From: Streptomyces sp. CC0208
Lineage (GTDB): Bacteria > Actinomycetota > Actinomycetes > Streptomycetales > Streptomycetaceae
DNA length: 64,000 nucleotides
Assembly (NCBI RefSeq): GCF_003443735.1
Contig: NZ_CP031969.1
Location: forward strand, 4,836,001-4,900,000
Direction of reading: 5' to 3'
The position numbers were made by a program, and so were the translations under genes. Position 1 is the stretch's first letter, and each line of letters starts with the position of its first letter. The notes beneath the pieces were generated by a model that ran no database searches, was not told the DNA's origin, and saw only the letters and a program-made list of their open reading frames with translations. Below are positions 50,835 through 59,461 of this stretch, piece after piece.

Positions 50835-52046
50835 TCACCCCAGTTGGGGAGCGACCACCCATTCCCCCCGGCGCATGACGCCCTTGAGGTCGAATTGATG
50901 GTCGAGGAGGACCAGGTCGGCGTCCTTGCCGGGCTCCAGCGAGCCGATGCGGTCGGACATGCCGAGGAGCCGGGCCGGGTTGGCGGAGATCGCCGCGACG
51001 ACGTCCTCGACCGGGAGCCGGTCGATGGTCACCGCCCGCTTGAAGGCGCGGTCCAGGGTGAGTGTCGAGCCGGCGATCGAGCCGCCCTCCACGAGCCGGG
51101 CGACTCCCTCGCTGACCTCCACCTCCAGGGGGCCGAGCAGATAACGCCCGTCACCGAAGCCGGCCGCGTCCATGGCGTCCGTGATGAGGGCGACCCGGGC
51201 TGCTCCCGCGTGGTGGAACGCCAGTTGCAGCGCGGCCGGGTGCAGGTGCGTGCCGTCGTCGATGAGCTCGACCGTGATCCGCTCGTCCTCCAGGAGTGCG
51301 GTGATCGGGCCGGGGGTGCGGTGGCCGAGGGGCGGCATCGCGTTGAAGAGGTGGGTCGCGACGGTGGCGCCCGCCTCGATCGCCTCGACGGTCTGCTCGT
51401 AGGTCGCGTCCGTGTGACCGACCGCCGCGATGACTCCGTGTTCGGCGAGGAGCCGTACGGAGTCGATGCCGCCGGGGAGTTCGGTGGCGAGGGTGAGCAT
51501 CCTCGCCTGCCCGCGCGCCGCGTCGATCAGCTTGCGGACCTCCGCCGGGTCGGGGTGGCGCAGGAGTTCCTCCGAGTGCGCGCCCTTGCGGCACGGGGAG
51601 ATGAACGGCCCTTCGAAGTGGACGCCGGCGATGTCGCCCTGCTCGGCGAGCTCGCTCAGCAGACCGGCTCGCTGGGCGAGGAAGTCCATGTCGCCGGTGA
51701 CGGTGGAGGCGACGAGGGTGGTGGTGCCGTGGTCGCGGTGGGTGCGGACGCCCTTGAGTACGTCGTCGACGGTGCCCGAGGTGAAGGAGGCTCCGCCGCC
51801 GCCGTGGTTGTGGAGGTCGACGAAGCCTGGGACCAGCCAGTTTCCGGTGACGTCGAGGACCTGGGCGTTCTCGGGGGCGGTACCGGTGATGCGCGTGCCC
51901 TCGATGACGACTTGGCCGTTCCTGACCGTTCCCGTGGGCAGGACCACGTGGGCGCCGGAGAGCACCAGGGGGGTTCCGGCCGGTGCGGGGTGCGGGTGCG
52001 TTGTGGCTGGTCGCGCAGTTCCCCGCGCCCCTGGGGCGGTTGCCAT
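50835..52046 (-). CDS. nagA: N-acetylglucosamine-6-phosphate deacetylase
   Basis: 403 residues from ATG 52046. Deacetylates GlcNAc-6-P to glucosamine-6-P in the cytosol. Metal motif PGFVDLHNHGGGGASF, GVHFEGPFISPCRKGAHSEEL, AVGHTDATYEQTVEAIEAGA and the catalytic Asp in ITDAMDAAGF. The start overlaps the nagK stop (TGATG). The first ~22 residues (MATAPGARGTARPATTHPHP) are not conserved; they are encoded by a copy of the dispersed repeat, so the original start may have been further in (near PLVLSGAHVV). Confidence 0.94.
   Translation of the reverse strand: MATAPGARGTARPATTHPHPAPAGTPLVLSGAHVVLPTGTVRNGQVVIEGTRITGTAPENAQVLDVTGNWLVPGFVDLHNHGGGGASFTSGTVDDVLKGVRTHRDHGTTTLVASTVTGDMDFLAQRAGLLSELAEQGDIAGVHFEGPFISPCRKGAHSEELLRHPDPAEVRKLIDAARGQARMLTLATELPGGIDSVRLLAEHGVIAAVGHTDATYEQTVEAIEAGATVATHLFNAMPPLGHRTPGPITALLEDERITVELIDDGTHLHPAALQLAFHHAGAARVALITDAMDAAGFGDGRYLLGPLEVEVSEGVARLVEGGSIAGSTLTLDRAFKRAVTIDRLPVEDVVAAISANPARLLGMSDRIGSLEPGKDADLVLLDHQFDLKGVMRRGEWVVAPQLG
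52010..52032 (+). repeat. Copy 2 of the dispersed repeat, inside the nagA 5' end
   Basis: The core GCGCAGTTCCCCGCGCCCCT lies antisense within the first codons of nagA. Flanks resemble copy 1 (GTG-GCTGGTC before it, GGGGCG after it). The reading frame passes through it and adds an Ala/Pro/Thr-rich N-terminal tail. Confidence 0.7.
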
Positions 52047-52990
52047 CAGCGAGTTGCCTCCGAACTGTTCGTCTTGTCGAGGAGATCCCAGGCCAGGAGG
52101 CCGGCACCGAGGCAGCCCGCCGTGTCGCCCAGGGCCGCCGGGACGATGGTCGGGAGTTTCTGGAAGGTGATCCGGCTTCGGACCGCTTCCCTGAGCGGTG
52201 TGAACAAGGTTTCCCCCGCCTCTGCCAGGCCGCCACCGATGATCAGGGTGCGGGGGTCCAGGAGGGTGAGGGCGGTGACCAGGCCGTCGGCCAGGGCGTC
52301 CACGGCGTGCTGCCAGATCTCGCGGGCCCTCGGGTCCTCGGCTTCCACCGCCTTCGCGCAGTCCGCCGCGTCCGCCTCCGGGTTCCCGGTGATCGAGGCC
52401 CAGGCCTCGCTGACGGCCGCCGCGGAGGCGTACCGCTCCAGGCAGCCCCGCTGGCCGCACGGGCAGGGCGCGCCGTCCGGGCGTACGGCGATGTGGCCGA
52501 TCTCGCCCGCGAATCCGTGGGCGCCCGCCTCCACCCGGCCCGCGATGCCGATCGCGCCCGCGATGCCGGTCCCCAGGGCGACGAAGAGGAAGCGGTCGGT
52601 GCCCTGGCCGGCTCCGATGCGGCCCTCGGCGAGGCCGCCGGTGCGGACGTCGTGGCCGAGGGCGACCGGGACACCACCGAGGCGGGCGGTGAGCAGGTCA
52701 CGCAGGGGGACGTCCCGCCAGCCCAGGTTGGCGGCGTAGGCCGCGATGCCCCGGTCCTCGTCGACGATGCCGGGGACGGCGACACCGGCCGCGGCGGCGG
52801 GGACGCCGAGGTGCTCGGTGCCGTACGCGCGCAGCTCGGCGGCGAAGTCGAGGATGCCGTCGACGACCGCGTCCGGTCCGCGCTCGCGGCCGGTGGCCCG
52901 GCGGGCCCGGTGCAGGAGCTCGCCGCCCGCGCCGACCAAGGCCGCCTTCATCCCGGTGCCGCCCACGTCGAGGGCGATGACATGTCTCAC
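52046..52990 (-). CDS. nagK: ROK-family N-acetylglucosamine kinase
   Basis: 314 residues. N-terminal ATP-binding DVGGTGMKAALV, hexokinase-type motif GTGIAGAIGIAG, sugar-contact HGFAGEIGHIAV and the ROK zinc signature CPCGQRGCLERYAS. Phosphorylates GlcNAc released from chitobiose. Transcribed with nagA (stop/start overlap) away from the sugar-binding lipoprotein, across a gap with two dre-like sites. Assignment as the GlcNAc kinase rests on its coupling to nagA. Confidence 0.9.
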   Translation of the reverse strand: MRHVIALDVGGTGMKAALVGAGGELLHRARRATGRERGPDAVVDGILDFAAELRAYGTEHLGVPAAAAGVAVPGIVDEDRGIAAYAANLGWRDVPLRDLLTARLGGVPVALGHDVRTGGLAEGRIGAGQGTDRFLFVALGTGIAGAIGIAGRVEAGAHGFAGEIGHIAVRPDGAPCPCGQRGCLERYASAAAVSEAWASITGNPEADAADCAKAVEAEDPRAREIWQHAVDALADGLVTALTLLDPRTLIIGGGLAEAGETLFTPLREAVRSRITFQKLPTIVPAALGDTAGCLGAGLLAWDLLDKTNSSEATR

Positions 52991-53018
52991 GGGGAACAGT
53001 GTGACCCGTTGACCCGCA

Positions 53019-53052
53019 AGAGGTCTAGTCCACTTACGTGGTGTAGACCTTA
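53019..53052. promoter_or_regulatory. Two DasR-type (dre) sites between nagK and the sugar-binding protein gene
   Basis: AGAGGTCTAGTCCACT (53019-53034) matches 14 of 16 dre positions (consensus AGTGGTCTAGACCACT). CGTGGTGTAGACCTTA (53037-53052) matches 11 of 16 with an intact TGGTGTAGACC core. They lie between starts at 52990 (minus) and 53067 (plus), so one regulator can control both directions in response to glucosamine-6-P. Confidence 0.75.
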
Positions 53053-53066
53053 GTTCCGAGATATGT

Positions 53067-54368
53067 ATGACTTTTCGAAAGCTTTCGAGTGTGAGTGTGG
53101 GGCGGTTGTCGGTGCGGCGGCGTAGGACGGGAACGATCGCGGCGGTGTCCGCACTGGGTATGACGGCGGTCCTCGGCGGCTGCGGGCTGGGCGGAGGATC
53201 GGACGAGGTGACGCTGAAGCTGGTCGCCGCCGACTACGGCGACAGCTCGGCCAACAGCTCCCAGAAGTACTGGGACAAGCTCGTCAAGGAGTACGAGGCC
53301 CAGCACCCCGGCGTGAAGATCGACGTCAGCGTGTACTCCTGGACCGACGTCGACCGCAAGGTCAAGGAGCTGGTCGACGCGGGGAAGGCGCCCGACATGG
53401 CGCAGATCGGCGCCTACGCCGACTACGCGGACAAGGGGCTGCTGTACAAGGCCGACGAGCTGCTCGGCATCCGGGAGCAGGCCGACTTCGTGTCGCAGCT
53501 CGCCTCCGCCGGGCGGATCAACGGCATGCAGTACGGGATGCCGTTCGCCGCGTCGACCCGGCTGCTCTTCTACAACAAGGCCCTCTTCGCCGGCGCCGGG
53601 CTCACCCCGCCGACGACGTGGAAGCAGCTGGCCGCGGACGCCGAGGCGCTCAAGGCGGACGGGGTGAAGTACCCGTACGCGCTGCCGCTCGGCCCCGAGG
53701 AGGCGCAGGCCGAGACCATGCAGTGGCTGCTGAGCGGGGGCGGCGGCTACGTCGACTCCATGGGCACGTACGGCATCGATTCCGAGGAGAACGTCGCGAC
53801 GCTGAACTGGCTCAAGGACGACCTCGTCGGCAAGGGGCTGACCGGTCCCGTCGCGCCCGAGAACCTGAACCGGGCCGCCGCGTTCTCGGCGTTCGCCGCG
53901 GGGGACGTCGGGATGCTCAACGGGCACCCCTCGCTGATGAAGATCGCCGCCGCGAAGGGGGTGAAGTTCGGGATGGTGCCCATGCCCGGCGCCGAGGGGA
54001 GGACCAAGAACTCCATGGGCGTCGCCGACTGGATGATGAGCTTCCGGCAGAACGGGCACGCCGAACAGGTGGGGGACTTCCTCGACTTCGTCTACAGCGA
54101 GAAGAACGTGCTCGCGTTCTCGCGGGAGTACGACCTGCTGCCGGTGACCAACTCCGCGTCCGGGGCCATGAGCGGGGACTCTCAGGACGCCGACCTCAAG
54201 CCCTTCCTGAACGCGCTGCCCAGCTCGGAGCTGCCGCCGGTGGACAAGACGTCCTGGGCCGCGGTCAGCGCGGCCGTGAAGAAGCGGATCGGCTCCGCGG
54301 TGAGCTCCGACGGGAGCCCCGCCGAGGTGCTGCGCGCCCTGCAGCTGACCGCGCAGAAGGCGGAGTAG
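53067..54368 (+). CDS. Extracellular sugar-binding lipoprotein of an ABC importer
   Basis: 433 residues. Basic N-terminus SVRRRRTG, hydrophobic core and lipobox VLGGC (Cys39). Family-1 solute-binding fold: WDKLVKEYEAQHPGVKIDV, DMAQIGAYADYADKGLL, GMPFAASTRLLFYNKALFAGAGL, NLNRAAAFSAFAAGDVGMLNGH. No permease genes adjoin it, so it must work with a transporter encoded elsewhere and possibly with MsiK. Divergent from nagK-nagA and sharing dre sites suggests an amino-sugar ligand. Confidence 0.9.
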   Translation: MTFRKLSSVSVGRLSVRRRRTGTIAAVSALGMTAVLGGCGLGGGSDEVTLKLVAADYGDSSANSSQKYWDKLVKEYEAQHPGVKIDVSVYSWTDVDRKVKELVDAGKAPDMAQIGAYADYADKGLLYKADELLGIREQADFVSQLASAGRINGMQYGMPFAASTRLLFYNKALFAGAGLTPPTTWKQLAADAEALKADGVKYPYALPLGPEEAQAETMQWLLSGGGGYVDSMGTYGIDSEENVATLNWLKDDLVGKGLTGPVAPENLNRAAAFSAFAAGDVGMLNGHPSLMKIAAAKGVKFGMVPMPGAEGRTKNSMGVADWMMSFRQNGHAEQVGDFLDFVYSEKNVLAFSREYDLLPVTNSASGAMSGDSQDADLKPFLNALPSSELPPVDKTSWAAVSAAVKKRIGSAVSSDGSPAEVLRALQLTAQKAE

Positions 54369-54401
54369 GCGCTGTCAGTGGCGGGCGTTACGGTTCCGGG
54401 C

Positions 54402-54635
54402 ATGGAGCATGCGGAACTCGACCGCCGGGAGCGGGACATCCTCGCGCTGGAGCGCCGCTCCTTCGCGGGGCCCGGCGCGAAGGAGCGGGCGATCCGCGAG
54501 GAACTGGGCCTCGCGCCGGTCCGCTACTACCAGCTGCTCAACGCCCTGCTGGACGACGAGCGCGCGCTGGCCTTCGACCCGGTGACGGTGAACCGGCTGC
54601 GCAGAGTGCGGGAGACGCGGCGGGCGGAGCGCTGA
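54402..54635 (+). CDS. DUF3263 small protein
   Basis: 77 residues from ATG 54402 (MEHAELDRRERDIL). Short helical protein with the DUF3263 pattern: DILALERRSFAGPGAKERAIREELGLAPVRYYQLLN, with a helix-turn-helix-like middle part, then DDERALAFDPVTVNRLRRVR. Widespread in actinobacteria, possibly DNA-binding; no role established. It follows the sugar-binding gene by 33 bp, and its stop is 3 bp from the otsB stop on the other strand. Confidence 0.82.
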   Translation: MEHAELDRRERDILALERRSFAGPGAKERAIREELGLAPVRYYQLLNALLDDERALAFDPVTVNRLRRVRETRRAER

Positions 54636-54638
54636 GGA

Positions 54639-55466
54639 TCAGGTGAGTCGCTCCGCCAGGTCCCGCAGCAGGCCCACCACACCGGCCGGGCCGTCCACCA
54701 CCAGGTCGGCCCGCTTCCGCAGTTCCGTCACCTCGTCGCTGCCGCTGCACACCAGGAGGCCGGGGGTACCGGCGGCGCGCAGGTCGTCGACCGCGGAGAA
54801 GGCGGGCAGGTCGCCCAGGTCGTCGCCGGCGTAGAGGACGGAGGCGGCGGACAGCTCGCGGACATGGGTCAGCAGGGCCACGCCCTTGTCCATGCCCGGC
54901 GGGCGCAGTTCCAGGACCAGCCGGCCCGGTTCGACGATCAGGCCGTGGTGGGTGGCCAGCTCGGTGAGCGGGACGCGGAGGGCGTCGAAGACGGCCTGGG
55001 GGTCCGGGGCCCGGCGGGTGTGGACCGCCACCGCCCGGCCGCCCTTCTCCTCGATCCAGGCGCCGGTCCCGTCGAGAAGCGCCGGCAGCTCGGCACGGAC
55101 CGCGGCCACGCCCGGGTGCGGCTCGGGCGCCGTGACCTCGCCGGTCGTCGCGTCCCAGCGTTCGGCGCCGTAGTGGCCCAGGACCGTCAGGTGTTCCAGG
55201 CCGGGGACGCCCGCGAAGCCGCCGTAGCGGACCGCGATCTCGGCCGGGCGGCCGGTGATCACCGCCACGGAGGCCACCTTCGGCGCCAGGGCGGCGAGGA
55301 CCGCCACCGCCTCGGGGTGCGCCCGCGCCTGCTCCGGATCGGCCACGATCGGCGCCAGCGTCCCGTCGAAGTCGAGGCCGATCACCGCGCGGCTCGGCTC
55401 CGCGAGGAGTGCGCGCAGGCCCTCCTGACCGGCGGGGGTGGTGGGCGTTGGAAGGTTCATGCTCAT
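54639..55466 (-). CDS. otsB: Trehalose-6-phosphate phosphatase
   Basis: 275 residues from ATG 55466, which overlaps the otsA stop (ATGA). HAD-type phosphatase: motif I GLDFDGTLAPIVAD with the nucleophile Asp, motif II VITGRP, Lys in GMDKGVALL, motif IV LYAGDDLGDLPAF. Removes phosphate from trehalose-6-P to give trehalose, a spore and osmotic-stress protectant. Met at 55460 is an alternative start. Confidence 0.95.
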   Translation of the reverse strand: MSMNLPTPTTPAGQEGLRALLAEPSRAVIGLDFDGTLAPIVADPEQARAHPEAVAVLAALAPKVASVAVITGRPAEIAVRYGGFAGVPGLEHLTVLGHYGAERWDATTGEVTAPEPHPGVAAVRAELPALLDGTGAWIEEKGGRAVAVHTRRAPDPQAVFDALRVPLTELATHHGLIVEPGRLVLELRPPGMDKGVALLTHVRELSAASVLYAGDDLGDLPAFSAVDDLRAAGTPGLLVCSGSDEVTELRKRADLVVDGPAGVVGLLRDLAERLT

Positions 55467-56851
55467 CCGTTCAGCGCGTTCAGCTGCTCCAGGAACCACT
55501 GCGCAGGCGGGAGCGCCGTCGCCGCCGCGGCGAGCCGCTTCGCGCGTTCGGCGCGTTCGTGGGCCGGCATCGTCAGGGCCTCGTGCAGGGCCGCCGCCGT
55601 CTGCTCCACGTCGAACGGGTTCACCACGATCGCGTCGTCACCCAGCTCCTCGTACGCCCCGGCCTCCCGCGACAGCACCAGCGCGCACCCCACGTCGGAG
55701 ACCACCGGCACCTCCTTCGCGACCAGGTTCATGCCGTCCCGGATGGGGTTGACCAGCGCCACGTCCGCCAGCCGGTACGCGGCGAGGGAGCGCGCGAAGT
55801 CGTCCTTCAGATTCAGCAGGACCGGGGTCCAGCCAGGTGTGCCGAACGTGTCGTTGATCTCCTCGGCCACCCGCCGCACCTCGGCCGTGTAGTCCCGGTA
55901 CACCGCCAGGTCCTGCCGCGACGGATACGCGAACGCCACGTGCACGACCCGCTCCCGCCACTCCGGCCGCGACTCCAGCAGCCGCCGGTAGGCGAGCAGC
56001 CCGCGCACGATGTTCTTGGACAGCTCGGTCCGGTCCACCCGCACGATCGTCTTCCGGCCCGCGCCGATCTCCTCGCGCAGGGCGACGATCCGCTCCTCGA
56101 CGTCGGCCTCGTGGGAGCGGGCGCGCAGGAAGTCCGCGTCCGCGCCAAGACCGTGCACCCCGATCCGGGTCTCGCCGAGCCCGTCCGCGAGCTCCGTGGA
56201 GCAGGCCGTGAAGGCGTCCGCCCAGCGCCGGGTGAGGAAGCCGAGCCGGTCGGCGCCCAGCATGCCCCGCAGGACCTGGCCCGCGATGTCGTCCGGCAGC
56301 ATCCGGAAGTAGTCCACCGGCGCCCACGGCGTGTGCGAGAAGTGGGCGATGCGCAGGTCGGGGCGGAGCTCGCGGAGCATCCCCGGCACCAGGCACAGGT
56401 GGTAGTCCTGCACCAGGACCGCCGCCCCCTCGGCCGCCTCCTCCGCGAGCGCCTCGGCGAAGGCGCGGTTGTACGTCTCGTACGACGCCCACTGCCGCCG
56501 GAACTCCGCGTCGAAGGCCGGCTCCAGCGGGGTCTGGTACAGCAGGTGGTGGACGAACCACAACACCGAGTTCGCGATGCCGTTGTAGGCGTCGGCGTGC
56601 ACGTCGGCCGGGATGTCGAGCATGCGGACCCCCGGCTCGCCGACCCCGCGCCGGACCGCCTCGCGGTCGCCGTCGCCGAGCGCCGAGCACACCCACAGGG
56701 AGTCCGCGCCGGAGCCGATCGCCGACAGGCCCGAGACCAGCCCGCCGCCACCGCGTTTGGCATGCAGCGAGCCGTCCTCGCGCACTTCGTACGAGACCGG
56801 GCCGCGGTTGGACGCGACCAGCACCTGAGCAGCACTGTTGGTTGACGCCAT
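55463..56851 (-). CDS. otsA: Trehalose-6-phosphate synthase
   Basis: 462 residues from ATG 56851. GT20 glycosyltransferase: VLVASNRGPVSYEV with KRGGGGLVSGL (glucose-6-P and UDP-glucose loop), VQDYHLCLVPGMLRE, HTPWAPVDYFRMLP and the C-terminal NPIRDGMNLVAKEVPVV nucleotide-sugar site. Joins glucose from a nucleotide sugar to glucose-6-P. Coupled to otsB by overlap; next to a glucosyl-3-phosphoglycerate synthase gene, giving a compatible-solute cluster. Confidence 0.95.
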   Translation of the reverse strand: MASTNSAAQVLVASNRGPVSYEVREDGSLHAKRGGGGLVSGLSAIGSGADSLWVCSALGDGDREAVRRGVGEPGVRMLDIPADVHADAYNGIANSVLWFVHHLLYQTPLEPAFDAEFRRQWASYETYNRAFAEALAEEAAEGAAVLVQDYHLCLVPGMLRELRPDLRIAHFSHTPWAPVDYFRMLPDDIAGQVLRGMLGADRLGFLTRRWADAFTACSTELADGLGETRIGVHGLGADADFLRARSHEADVEERIVALREEIGAGRKTIVRVDRTELSKNIVRGLLAYRRLLESRPEWRERVVHVAFAYPSRQDLAVYRDYTAEVRRVAEEINDTFGTPGWTPVLLNLKDDFARSLAAYRLADVALVNPIRDGMNLVAKEVPVVSDVGCALVLSREAGAYEELGDDAIVVNPFDVEQTAAALHEALTMPAHERAERAKRLAAAATALPPAQWFLEQLNALNG

Positions 56852-56911
56852 ACGCCTCAACCTAGCCCGGCCCCCAAACGCTCAAACGTACGGTTGCGCA
56901 CTTCCGTGCGG

Positions 56912-57856
56912 TTACGCGACCTTCCGCTGCGCGTACTCCGCGATCTCCACCATCGGCGGCCGCTCCTCCGTGTCCACGGAGTACGTACGCGGCTCGAAGC
57001 CGTCCCGGCCCCGCTCGAACTGGGTGAGAGCGGGCCGGATCATGTGACCGCGGGCCAGCCGGAGCTGCGCGGTGCGGTAGATCGCGGCGGACATCCGGCC
57101 CAGGGCCTGCCCGTCCTGGTGACGGTGCTTGCGCACCCCGACATCGACCTGGGCGAGCGCGTTCAGCCCGACCAGGTGCAGGGCGTCGACCAGCATGCCC
57201 AGCTCGACGCCGTAGCCGACGGGGAACGGCAGCTGCTCCAGCAGCGAACGCCGGGCCGCGTACTCACCGCCCAGCGGCTGTACGAAACCGGCCAGCTGCG
57301 GCCAGTGCATGTTCAGCAGCGGGCGCGCCATGAGCTCGGTGACCCGGCCGCCCTGCCCGGCGGCGCCGCCCAGGGGACGGTCGTACATGCCCTTGACCAG
57401 GTCGACCTCGGGGTCGGTGAGCAGCGGGCCCACGATGCCGGCGACGAAGTCCGAGGAGAACTCCTTCAGGTCGGCGTCGATGAAACAGACGATGTCCCCG
57501 CTGGTGACGAGCAGGGAACGCCACAGGACCTCGCCCTTGCCGGGCACGGCCGGTATACGCGGGAGGATGTCGTCACGGTGGACGACCCGCGCGCCGGCCG
57601 CCTCGGCGACCTCGGACGTACGGTCGGTCGATCCCGAGTCGACGACGACGATCTCGTCGACGAGCGGGACCTGCTGCATGAGGTCATGACGGATCACGGC
57701 GACGATGTCACCGACCGTCTCCTCCTCGTTGAGCGCGGGCAGGACGACACTGACGGTCCGCCCCGTGCTCCGCTTCGCGGCCATGATCCGGTGGAGTGGG
57801 CGATCGCTCGCGGACCAGGAACGGGTGGCCAGCCAGCGCTCGACTTCGTTCAGCAC
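56912..57856 (-). CDS. gpgS: Glucosyl-3-phosphoglycerate synthase
   Basis: 314 residues from GTG 57856. GT81/GT2-like fold: VSVVLPALNEEETVGDIVAV, EIVVVDSGSTDRTSEVAEAAGARVVHRDDILP, metal motif CFIDADLKEFSSDF, and PLGGEYAARRSLLEQLPFPVGYGVELGML. It makes glucosyl-3-phosphoglycerate from a nucleotide-glucose and 3-PGA, the first step to glucosylglycerate or methylglucose lipopolysaccharides. Same strand as otsA; divergent from the riboswitch-controlled thrC-like gene. No GpgP phosphatase adjoins it. Confidence 0.88.
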   Translation of the reverse strand: MLNEVERWLATRSWSASDRPLHRIMAAKRSTGRTVSVVLPALNEEETVGDIVAVIRHDLMQQVPLVDEIVVVDSGSTDRTSEVAEAAGARVVHRDDILPRIPAVPGKGEVLWRSLLVTSGDIVCFIDADLKEFSSDFVAGIVGPLLTDPEVDLVKGMYDRPLGGAAGQGGRVTELMARPLLNMHWPQLAGFVQPLGGEYAARRSLLEQLPFPVGYGVELGMLVDALHLVGLNALAQVDVGVRKHRHQDGQALGRMSAAIYRTAQLRLARGHMIRPALTQFERGRDGFEPRTYSVDTEERPPMVEIAEYAQRKVA

Positions 57857-58004
57857 AGTGCGCGGCTCCTCTGCGTGTGATCTGCGTGTGATCCATCTCG
57901 CCGTTCGGACGACTCTCTCAACTGTCCTGGCCTTCGGTTACAGTCTTGAACAACGCGGGTGACCATCGCATGTCCTGGGTGGCCCGCCGTTCACAACTTC
58001 ATAC

Positions 58005-58163
58005 CGCTCATCCAGAGGGGCAGAGGGATACGGCCCGATGAAGCCCCGGCAACCCTCCAGTCGGTTCTCGTAGCGATCGCTGACGATCGTCTCCGCGAGG
58101 CTCCCGACTCGGGAAGGTGCCAAATCCGTCTCACGGCGAGATGCGTCGTGAGGAAGATGAGGA
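58005..58163 (+). promoter_or_regulatory. SAM-I (S-box) riboswitch
   Basis: P1 is CTCATC/GATGAG (58007-58012 with 58156-58161). Conserved S-box cores are CCAGAGGGGCAGAGGGA, GATGAAGCCCCGGCAACCC and GGAAGGTGCCAAATCC. The GGAG of the ribosome site directly follows the 3' strand of P1, so SAM binding could control translation of the downstream gene starting at 58181; no separate terminator is seen. S-box RNAs usually turn expression off when SAM is plentiful. Confidence 0.95.
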
Positions 58164-58180
58164 GAAAGGGCCTCGCCTCC

Positions 58181-59461
58181 ATGGCTGCGCAGACAGTTGC
58201 AAGCACCACGAACTCCGTCGATCTGGGTCCCGCCGCGGCACTGAGCTGCCGCGAATGCGGCCACCGCGTCCCGCTCGGCCCGGTCTTCGCCTGTGAGGAG
58301 TGTTTCGGCCCGCTCGAGATCGCCTACGACTTCTCGGCCTACGACACCGAGGACCTCCGCAAGCGCATCGAGGCGGGACCCGCGAACATCTGGCGCTACG
58401 CCCCGCTGCTGCCCGTCCCCGCGGACGTGGCGGACAAGCCCAACATCAACCCCGGCTGGACCCAGCTCGTCAAGGCCGACAACCTCGCCCGCGAGCTCGG
58501 CGTGACCGGCGGCCTGTACATCAAGGACGACTCCGGCAACCCGACGCACTCCTTCAAGGACCGCGTCGTCGCGCAGGCCATCGAGGCCGCGCGCGCCTTC
58601 AACTTCACCACCCTCTCCTGCTCCTCCACCGGCAACCTCGCCGGTGCGGTGGGTGCCGCGGCCGCCCGGGCCGGCTTCCGTTCCTGCGTGTTCATCCCGC
58701 ACGACCTGGAGCAGGCCAAGGTCGTCATGGCCGCGGTCTACGGCGGCGAGCTGGTCGGCATCGAGGGCAACTACGACGACGTGAACCGCTTCTGCTCCGA
58801 GCTGATCGGCGACCCGGCCGGCGAGGGCTGGGGCTTCGTCAACGTCAACCTGCGGCCGTACTACGCGGAGGGGTCCAAGACCCTGGCGTACGAGATCTGC
58901 GAGCAGCTCGGCTGGCAGCTCCCCGACCAGCTGGTCGTGCCGATCGCCTCCGGTTCGCAGCTCACGAAGATCGACAAGGGTCTGCAGGAGCTGATCAAGC
59001 TCGGGCTCGTCGAGGACAGGCCGTACAAGATCTTCGGCGCGCAGGCCGAGGGGTGCTCGCCGGTGTCGGTGGCGTACAAGGCCGGGCACGACGTGGTCCG
59101 CCCCCAGAAGCCGAACACCATCGCCAAGTCGCTCGCCATCGGCAACCCGGCGGACGGCCCGTACGTGCTGGACATCGCGCGCCGTACCGGCGGTGCGGTG
59201 GAGGACGTGAACGACGAGCAGGTCGTGGACGCGATCAAGCTGCTGGCGCGGACCGAGGGCATCTTCGCGGAGACCGCGGGTGGCGTGACGGTGGGGGTGA
59301 CCCGCAAGCTGATCGAGAACGGTGTCCTCGACCCGACGAAGACCACGGTGGTGCTGAACACCGGCGACGGTCTCAAGACCCTGGACGCGGTGGCCGGTAC
59401 CGGGCTCACCGCCACGATTCGTCCGAACCTGGACTCTTTCCGAGAGGCTGGCCTCGCATGA
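58181..59461 (+). CDS. thrC: Threonine synthase-family PLP enzyme (ThrC-like; possible homocysteine synthase)
   Basis: 426 residues from ATG 58181. N-terminal zinc ribbon CRECGH...CEECFG (Cys23, 26, 38, 41), PLP lysine in HSFKDR (about 126), substrate loop CSSTGNLAGAVGAAAA and cofactor-phosphate loop in IASGSQLTK. The family converts O-phospho-L-homoserine to threonine. Here the gene is under a SAM riboswitch and overlaps a CysO-like sulfur-carrier gene (ATGA), which fits thiolation of O-phosphohomoserine to homocysteine better than threonine synthesis. I recall that Streptomyces has a separate thrC beside hom and thrB. The reaction is therefore open. Confidence 0.9.
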   Translation: MAAQTVASTTNSVDLGPAAALSCRECGHRVPLGPVFACEECFGPLEIAYDFSAYDTEDLRKRIEAGPANIWRYAPLLPVPADVADKPNINPGWTQLVKADNLARELGVTGGLYIKDDSGNPTHSFKDRVVAQAIEAARAFNFTTLSCSSTGNLAGAVGAAAARAGFRSCVFIPHDLEQAKVVMAAVYGGELVGIEGNYDDVNRFCSELIGDPAGEGWGFVNVNLRPYYAEGSKTLAYEICEQLGWQLPDQLVVPIASGSQLTKIDKGLQELIKLGLVEDRPYKIFGAQAEGCSPVSVAYKAGHDVVRPQKPNTIAKSLAIGNPADGPYVLDIARRTGGAVEDVNDEQVVDAIKLLARTEGIFAETAGGVTVGVTRKLIENGVLDPTKTTVVLNTGDGLKTLDAVAGTGLTATIRPNLDSFREAGLA

